From Mycolicibacterium brisbanense (lineage in GTDB: Bacteria; Actinomycetota; Actinomycetes; Mycobacteriales; Mycobacteriaceae), in contig NZ_BCSX01000044.1 in NCBI RefSeq assembly GCF_001570425.1, forward strand, positions 62,001 to 126,000: a DNA stretch of 64,000 nt, read 5' to 3'. The notes under the pieces are model-generated. The model was not told the origin of the DNA. It saw only the letters and a list, made by a program, of their open reading frames with translations, and did not search any database. Made by a program: the position numbers and the translations under genes. Of this stretch, positions 59,357 through 64,000 are shown in pieces. Numbering within the stretch: the first letter of the stretch is position 1; each line of letters opens with the position of its first letter.

Positions 59357-59375
59357 TAAGGTAAGGCACACCAAC
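59357..59375 (-). promoter_or_regulatory. IdeR iron-box-like site upstream of efeUO
   Basis: TAAGGTAAGGCACACCAAC on the plus strand matches the 19-bp IdeR consensus at 13 positions by hand count. It lies 6-24 bp upstream of the GTG of efeUO. IdeR would repress under iron-replete conditions. A match of 13 of 19 is suggestive, not strong. Confidence 0.5.
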
Positions 59376-59396
59376 TGAGAGGCCGCTGTGGATACC

Positions 59397-60407
59397 TCAG
59401 TGCGGCGGCCCCAGATACGGGAACACCTGCAACGTATCGGTGTGCGGGCTCAGGCCTGACGGCGGGCAGTCGCCCTTGGTCAGCGAAGCCAGCCGATAGT
59501 CGATCACGTCGTCGGTGAACACGCGGCCGTTCGGATACTTGGCCGGCTTCGACGGGTCGAACGTCAACATGTCCGGCAGGATGCCCTCGGCGTCGATGGC
59601 GGCGATCGCCTCGTCGTCCGAGTAGCCACCGGTATGCCCCAGCAGGTGGATGAACTGAGCCATCCAGCGCTCCCGGTCGTGGATCGGCACGCTGGCGTTG
59701 TACTCCAGCTTGGTGTCGTCGGTGTTGAAGAAGCTGCTGACCGACGGATGCCCGGCGCGGTCCACATGCTGCAGCTCACCATCGACACGCACGCTGCACC
59801 GACCCCAGATCCGGATGTCCGGGTCGGCGCCGAGCTGCTCGGTGGGTAACTCCATGACCATCGAGCACACATTGGCCTCGGTGTTGGAATCCACACCTGT
59901 CCACGGGTATTGGCCGCTGAGGTGCAGGGCCGTGAAGTTGCGGCCGCCGCGGATGTCGAAGAGGTTCTTGACGCCGTCGAAGTCGAAGAAGAAGGCGTCG
60001 CTGCGGGCACCGGCGAAGAACGTGTAGTCATCGGTGCGGGCGATCACCGGTTCCTTCCCGAACGACACCTCGACGCCACCGAAGATCCGCTCCCCCACGG
60101 CCTCGGGGGATTCCGCGTCGTCACCGGTGGCCAGGTACACGTCCACGGTCTGACGGCCGTCGACCGGCTGGGAGAACACGTAGCTGAACGCGATGTCGTT
60201 GCGCAGGTCGCCGTCGTTGTCGATGGCCAGCCGGTAGATGGCGTCCGGGTGCAGAAAGTCGGCTTGCGGATTGGCGTTGAGGATCAGCACCGTGCGGGCC
60301 GGGTCCGCCGGTGACTGGAAGGCGTACAGGTCGCACAGATCGAGTCGCTGATCGCCCAGCGGTGGCCCGAGGCTCAACCCGGTGAAGTGGTTCGACATGA
60401 CGCTCAT
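59397..60407 (-). CDS. DUF4331-family protein
   Basis: 336 residues (start at 60407; the ATG at 60398 is also possible). It has no signal peptide. Family signs are the N-terminal DLCDLYAFQSPADPART, FLHPDAIYRLAIDNDGD and FFFDFDGVKNLFDI. DUF4331 proteins are found in many bacteria with no known function. It is the gene upstream of efeUO on the same strand (45 bp, containing the iron box), so it may have its own transcript. Confidence 0.8.
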   Translation of the reverse strand: MSVMSNHFTGLSLGPPLGDQRLDLCDLYAFQSPADPARTVLILNANPQADFLHPDAIYRLAIDNDGDLRNDIAFSYVFSQPVDGRQTVDVYLATGDDAESPEAVGERIFGGVEVSFGKEPVIARTDDYTFFAGARSDAFFFDFDGVKNLFDIRGGRNFTALHLSGQYPWTGVDSNTEANVCSMVMELPTEQLGADPDIRIWGRCSVRVDGELQHVDRAGHPSVSSFFNTDDTKLEYNASVPIHDRERWMAQFIHLLGHTGGYSDDEAIAAIDAEGILPDMLTFDPSKPAKYPNGRVFTDDVIDYRLASLTKGDCPPSGLSPHTDTLQVFPYLGPPH

Positions 60408-60444
60408 CCAACCGTGTGGACCGCCGCGCCGCAGCGGAACCGGA

Positions 60445-60873
60445 TTACACCCGGGCGTAGACCACCCGACTGCCCAAGACGATGTCCTGCAACGACCTTC
60501 GCCGTGCGTCGACCACCACCCACAGCAGGCCGACCGGGAACAACACGTAGGCCACCGCGCGGACGAGCGCCACCACCGGTCCGAGTCGCTCGGACCGCCG
60601 ACCCACCACCCGCAGCCCCATGACCACGGCTCCGACCGTGCAGCCCGACACCACCCAGCAGCCCGCGAGGTAGAGAACCGACACCGCGAACATCACCACC
60701 GACGAGAAGATCGCGGAAACGGTCGGCAGGCTGAATGTGGTGGGGCCGAACATCAATCGCGTCAGGATCAGGCCGACGTACAACGCCGAGAGCACGATAC
60801 CGACGACGGCCAAGTCGATGACCGCAGCCACCCCCCGGCTCACGATGCCCGCCGGGCGCGCCTCCTGACTCAC
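60445..60873 (-). CDS. RDD-family membrane protein
   Basis: 142 residues from a GTG that overlaps the stop of the preceding gene (GTGA). Three membrane helices: RGVAAVIDLAVVGIVLSALY, then LPTVSAIFSSVVMFAVSVLYL, then VVALVRAVAYVLFPVGLLWV. RDD proteins are membrane proteins named for Arg-Asp-Asp residues; here the first helix keeps the R-x-A-x2-ID variant. Function unknown. Confidence 0.78.
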   Translation of the reverse strand: MSQEARPAGIVSRGVAAVIDLAVVGIVLSALYVGLILTRLMFGPTTFSLPTVSAIFSSVVMFAVSVLYLAGCWVVSGCTVGAVVMGLRVVGRRSERLGPVVALVRAVAYVLFPVGLLWVVVDARRRSLQDIVLGSRVVYARV

Positions 60874-61328
60874 GACGGGTCCCGGTCGCGCCCCAGCAAC
60901 CGGTCGACGAAGCCGGACACCATATCGTCGGCCCGCTCGCCCTGGCTGCGGACGTCGGTCATCACCTCGGCGGTCACCGAATCGGTGGACCTGCGGATGA
61001 TTGTCGGCAGATCGATGCCGTCGACCACCTCATTGGCCAGACCGACGAGGTCGACGCGCTGCCGCACCAACTCGTTGAGGTCGAGTTCATCCAGGACCAT
61101 GTCGACGACCTGCACGGCCACGGCCGTCACGAGCGCCTTCACCGGTTCGATGCCGGCGGCGATGACACGCTCACCGCGTTGCGACAGATCTCCACGCACC
61201 TGCTTGAGCAGACCACCCAGCACGGGCAACCGCTCAGCGCCGCGATAGACCGCGACCACGCCGCCGACGGCGGTTGCTGCCGCGCCCGCGGCAACCGTCA
61301 CCGCGGGATGATCCTCGAGGCCTGACAC
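60870..61328 (-). CDS. Hypothetical membrane-associated partner of the RDD protein
   Basis: 152 residues. A short hydrophobic Ala/Val stretch (AVTVAAGAAATAVGGVVAVY) near the N-terminus may anchor it; the rest is helical (PVKALVTAVAVQVVDMVLDE, ANEVVDGIDLPTIIRRS). It is coupled to the RDD gene, an arrangement seen in several mycobacteria. Function unknown. Confidence 0.6.
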   Translation of the reverse strand: MSGLEDHPAVTVAAGAAATAVGGVVAVYRGAERLPVLGGLLKQVRGDLSQRGERVIAAGIEPVKALVTAVAVQVVDMVLDELDLNELVRQRVDLVGLANEVVDGIDLPTIIRRSTDSVTAEVMTDVRSQGERADDMVSGFVDRLLGRDRDPS

Positions 61329-61397
61329 GGTTCGAATGGTAGCCGCGCAGTGGTTGGCCGAACTTGGGATCGGTAACCGCGCCGGTGCTCTCTACTG

Positions 61398-61871
61398 ATG
61401 ACCATGACGAGACGATCCGTGCTCATCGCGACCGCCGCGGCCTTCGCCGCTGGGTGCGTCATCAATCCCGCTGTCGCCGCGGCCGATACACGTGTGCACC
61501 TGCAAACCCCGTCCGGCAACATCCGCTGTGTGCTCGACATCTCGCCCGCCACCGACGCCCCGGTGGCCCTCTGCCAGATCAGCGACCACACCTACGTCGC
61601 GGGGGCGTCGCGGGACGAGACCACCGGTGCGGCCTGCCCGTCGGGCAACGCGGGCCGCGACTTCCGTCTCGACGCGGGCCAGCCCGCGTTCCTGCGGTGC
61701 TCCTACGCCGCACTCGACGGCGGCGCCGGCGTGTGGGAGACCGCTGACGACGGCCAGTCCACCTCGTTGGGCCCGATCACCTGTGTCAGCGAGGTCGCGC
61801 GCATGACGTGCACCGACACGGACAGCGGACACTTCTTCCGCGTGTCACGCGAGAGTTATCAGTTGGGCTGA
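61398..61871 (+). CDS. Secreted/lipoprotein-like mycobacterial protein
   Basis: 157 residues (ATG 61398 or 61404). The N-terminus TRRSVLIATAAAFAAGCVIN has twin Arg and a hydrophobic core; the FAAGC end could be a weak lipobox, so it may be a lipoprotein or a Tat/Sec-secreted protein. The mature part has paired cysteines (NIRCVLD, ALCQIS, AACPSG, LRCSYA, ITCVSE, MTCTDT). The two-cysteine beta pattern is like the small protein at 7969-8400. It overlaps the convergent sensor kinase gene by 27 bp. Confidence 0.7.
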   Translation: MTMTRRSVLIATAAAFAAGCVINPAVAAADTRVHLQTPSGNIRCVLDISPATDAPVALCQISDHTYVAGASRDETTGAACPSGNAGRDFRLDAGQPAFLRCSYAALDGGAGVWETADDGQSTSLGPITCVSEVARMTCTDTDSGHFFRVSRESYQLG

Positions 61872-63368
61872 CCGGACTCTCGGCAGGCTGATGGTGAACG
61901 TGGTTTCCCCAGGGACACTGCGTACCGAGACAGTTCCCTTGTGGGACTTGACAAGTGAGGAGACGATCGCCAAGCCGAGACCCGTGCTGCCTGCCCGGCG
62001 GGACCGCGACGAGTCGCCGCGGGTGAAGCGTTCGAAGATCTCGGGCAGCTGGTGTTCGGGGATGCCGGGACCATTGTCGGTGACCGTCAGCAGCGCCGTG
62101 TGGTCGTCGGGACACGTCAGTGTGGTGTTGACGTGGGTGCCCGGCGGGGTGTGAATCCGGGCGTTGGTCAACAGATTCGCGAGCACCTGATGCAGGCGCA
62201 GGCTCTCGCCGGAGACGATGACAGGTTCGTCGGGCACGTTGACCGACCACTGGTGGGTAGGTCCGGTGACCCGCGCATCCATGACGATGTCGGCGGTGAG
62301 CAAGCACAGGTCGACGTCGCTGCAGTCCAGTGGCCGCCCGGCGTCCAGGCGCGCCAACAACAGCATGTCCCCGACCAGTTGGGTCATGCGCTTGGCTTCT
62401 GCGTCGACGCGCCCGATGGCGTAGGCCAAATCTGGCGACAGCTCCGAAGGAGCACGCAGAGCGACCAATTCGGTGTAGCCGCTGATGCACGCCAGCGGGG
62501 TACGGAGTTCGTGACTGGCGTCGGCGACGAACTGACGCACCCGCATCTCGCTGGTGTGCCGGGCCGACAACGCGTCCGCTATACGATCCAGCATCTGGTC
62601 GAACGCCATGCCGAGCTGACCGACTTCGGTGTACGGGGACTGCGGCCCGGTGCCGACAAGGACTGTGGGAAAACGTACTTCGCCTCGGTCGAGCTCGAGC
62701 TGCGCGATGCGCCGGGCCGCCAGGGCGACGCGGGACAGCGGGGCGAACTGCCTGCGGATGACGACCACACCGGCGACCGTCGCCACGAGCAAGGCCACCG
62801 CCGCGACCGCCCAGAAGATGCCCATCAGCGAGACCAGGGTCCGGTTCACACCGTCGAGCGACAGACCGGCCACCACGAGATTGCCGTCGGAGGCGGGCGT
62901 GGCGATCAGCTCGTATTCGCCTATGCCGTCGAGGAATGCGCGCACGGGACGACTGGTGGGCACGTCGACAAGCACGCTCGCCGCAGCCGGCGACAATTGG
63001 TCGCGTGAACCATCGGTGGTGATGACAGCGGCTTCGGTGATCCGGCCGCCGACGACGACCGCGCCGACGGTGCCCGTGGATTGCCCTGGCGCATCGAGGA
63101 ATACCGGCCCCGGCCCGTCGAAGTGGACGCCCGGCGGCGGGCCGAGGTCGTAGAACGTCACCGACCGGGACGCCGCGTCGCGCACCTGGCTGTCGAGTTG
63201 GCGCATCAGGAATCGTTCTGTCGCCAGCAGGGTCCCGGCACCGACGACCGCACATACGCACGCCAGCAGCACCACGAGCACCATCACCAGCCGGGCCTGC
63301 AGCGACCACGTGCGCGGACTGCGGATCCGCGCGGTCAGCGAGAGTTCAGCGGGGCGGTTTGAGGACAT
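61845..63368 (-). CDS. Sensor histidine kinase of an OmpR-type two-component system
   Basis: About 507 residues from the ATG at 63368 (an ATG at 63380 gives 511). Two membrane helices (LVMVLVVLLACVCAVVGAG and GIFWAVAAVALLVATVAGVV) enclose an extracytoplasmic sensor of about 130 residues. Then comes a HAMP linker, the H-box FVADASHELRTPLACISGY, the N-box HQVLANLLTNARIHT, and G boxes DNGPGIPEH and GSTGLGLAIVSSL. It resembles mycobacterial TcrY/TrcS-type kinases. It overlaps the response regulator gene by about 23 bp. Confidence 0.88.
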   Translation of the reverse strand: MSSNRPAELSLTARIRSPRTWSLQARLVMVLVVLLACVCAVVGAGTLLATERFLMRQLDSQVRDAASRSVTFYDLGPPPGVHFDGPGPVFLDAPGQSTGTVGAVVVGGRITEAAVITTDGSRDQLSPAAASVLVDVPTSRPVRAFLDGIGEYELIATPASDGNLVVAGLSLDGVNRTLVSLMGIFWAVAAVALLVATVAGVVVIRRQFAPLSRVALAARRIAQLELDRGEVRFPTVLVGTGPQSPYTEVGQLGMAFDQMLDRIADALSARHTSEMRVRQFVADASHELRTPLACISGYTELVALRAPSELSPDLAYAIGRVDAEAKRMTQLVGDMLLLARLDAGRPLDCSDVDLCLLTADIVMDARVTGPTHQWSVNVPDEPVIVSGESLRLHQVLANLLTNARIHTPPGTHVNTTLTCPDDHTALLTVTDNGPGIPEHQLPEIFERFTRGDSSRSRRAGSTGLGLAIVSSLVKSHKGTVSVRSVPGETTFTISLPRVRSAQLITLA

Positions 63369-64000
63369 AACCGACTCCACGAACGGTACGGATCAACGGG
63401 GTGCGTCCGGCGTCGATCTTGCGCCGGAGGTAGGAGATGTAGAGTTCGACGACGTTGGAGCGCCCATCGTCGTCATGGTTCCAGACCCGTTGCAGGATCT
63501 GCGCTTTGGTCAGCACGCGTTGCTGATTGCGCATCATGAACCGGAGCAGTTCGAATTCGGTTGCCGTCAATTGGATCTCGTCGCCACTTCGGGTCACCTC
63601 ATGGCTGTCCTCGTCGAGGATCAGGTCGGCGACGATCAGCCGGGCATCGCCGGTGTCGGCGGCCACGCCACTGCGCCGCATGAGCGCCCGCAACCGCAAC
63701 ACCAGTTCCTCGACGCTGAACGGTTTGGTCACGTAGTCGTCGCCGCCGGCCGCGAGCCCCGCGATGCGGTCCTCCAGCGCCTCCTTGGCCGTCAGCAGCA
63801 GTAACGGCAGCTCCGAGCGCGCGCCGCGCAGCCTCTGGAGCACGTCCAGCCCGGACATATCGGGCAGCATGATGTCCAGGACAACCACGTCCGGCGGGTC
63901 CTGCTGCGCCAGCCGCAGGGCGGTCGCGCCGTCGGCCGCCGTCGTCACCTTCCAGCCTTCGTAGCGCAGCGCCATCGAGACCAGTTCAGCGAGCCCGGGT
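63346..64000 (-). CDS. OmpR/PhoB-family response regulator, N-terminus outside window
   Basis: The frame continues past the window edge; the N-terminal strand and acidic pocket are missing. Visible parts are the phosphoacceptor VVVLDIMLPDMSG, the switch LLLTAKEALEDRIAG, the lysine in DDYVTKPFSVEELV and the winged-helix output domain (LTATEFELLRFMMRNQQRVL, then YISYLRRKIDAGRT with a LIRTVRGVGYVLKPPR end). It forms a TcrX/TrcR-like pair with the kinase. The target genes are unknown. Confidence 0.9.
   Translation of the reverse strand, partial: PGLAELVSMALRYEGWKVTTAADGATALRLAQQDPPDVVVLDIMLPDMSGLDVLQRLRGARSELPLLLLTAKEALEDRIAGLAAGGDDYVTKPFSVEELVLRLRALMRRSGVAADTGDARLIVADLILDEDSHEVTRSGDEIQLTATEFELLRFMMRNQQRVLTKAQILQRVWNHDDDGRSNVVELYISYLRRKIDAGRTPLIRTVRGVGYVLKPPR

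Overview
The window is high-GC actinobacterial DNA, and its gene content points to a rapidly growing mycobacterium (Mycobacterium/Mycolicibacterium, M. smegmatis-like but with its own accessory genes). The strongest evidence is the arabinogalactan/lipoarabinomannan cluster at 25.6-56.0 kb. It follows the M. tuberculosis order Rv3777-Rv3783 (oxidoreductase, class-V aminotransferase-like protein, membrane protein, bpa, wzt, glfT1, wzm), then a GtrA protein, dprE1, furA-katG, dprE2, aftA, embC, embA and embB. The furA-katG pair sitting between dprE1 and dprE2 is, as I recall, a fast-grower arrangement.

Layout. (1) 1-12.6 kb: ordinary accessory chromosome. It holds two metabolic-type regulators (a partial MocR/PdxR protein and an ArsR), a GarA-like FHA protein, a translationally coupled three-gene operon of a DUF692/MNIO enzyme with a Cys/Gly-tailed TIGR04222 membrane protein, an AraC regulator, several small secreted mycobacterial proteins, a GGDEF protein, and a TipA-like MerR regulator with a clear operator. 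(2) 12.6-24.9 kb: a decayed accessory island ending at tRNA-Ser(UGA). It contains a duplicated toxin/immunity locus (one broken copy, one intact), a GalU-like nucleotidyltransferase, a frameshifted Abi_2/AbiF gene preceded by a hairpin, a GIY-YIG-type nuclease relic, a serine resolvase relic, a TetR/quinone oxidoreductase pair, and a complete type VII secretion module (EspC-like partner, WXG-type PD-(D/E)XK nuclease toxin, convergent immunity gene). Direct repeats flank that last module. (3) 25.0-56.0 kb: the cell-wall cluster. It makes decaprenyl-phosphoryl arabinose (DprE1/DprE2), starts and exports galactan (GlfT1, Wzm/Wzt), and primes and polymerises arabinan (AftA, EmbC, EmbA, EmbB). A proteasome activator (Bpa), a catalase-peroxidase with its regulator, and secreted or haem-related small genes are interspersed. 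A secreted HNH nuclease-like gene with two partner genes interrupts embC and embA. (4) 56.1-64 kb: an iron-uptake operon (EfeB and a fused EfeU-EfeO, with an iron-box-like site), a DUF4331 protein, an RDD membrane protein pair, a small secreted protein and an OmpR-type two-component system cut by the window end.

Candidates for a poorly described system, in order: the MNIO/TIGR04222 operon (a likely RiPP-like modification of a membrane-anchored Cys tail), the HNH toxin/immunity insertion inside the emb cluster, the T7SS nuclease toxin with its duplicated immunity, and the Abi_2 gene with its upstream RNA hairpin. Many genes appear leaderless, with a -10-like hexamer about 7-9 nt before the start codon. 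I saw no rRNA and no CRISPR array. All homology statements come from reading the sequence; no search was run.
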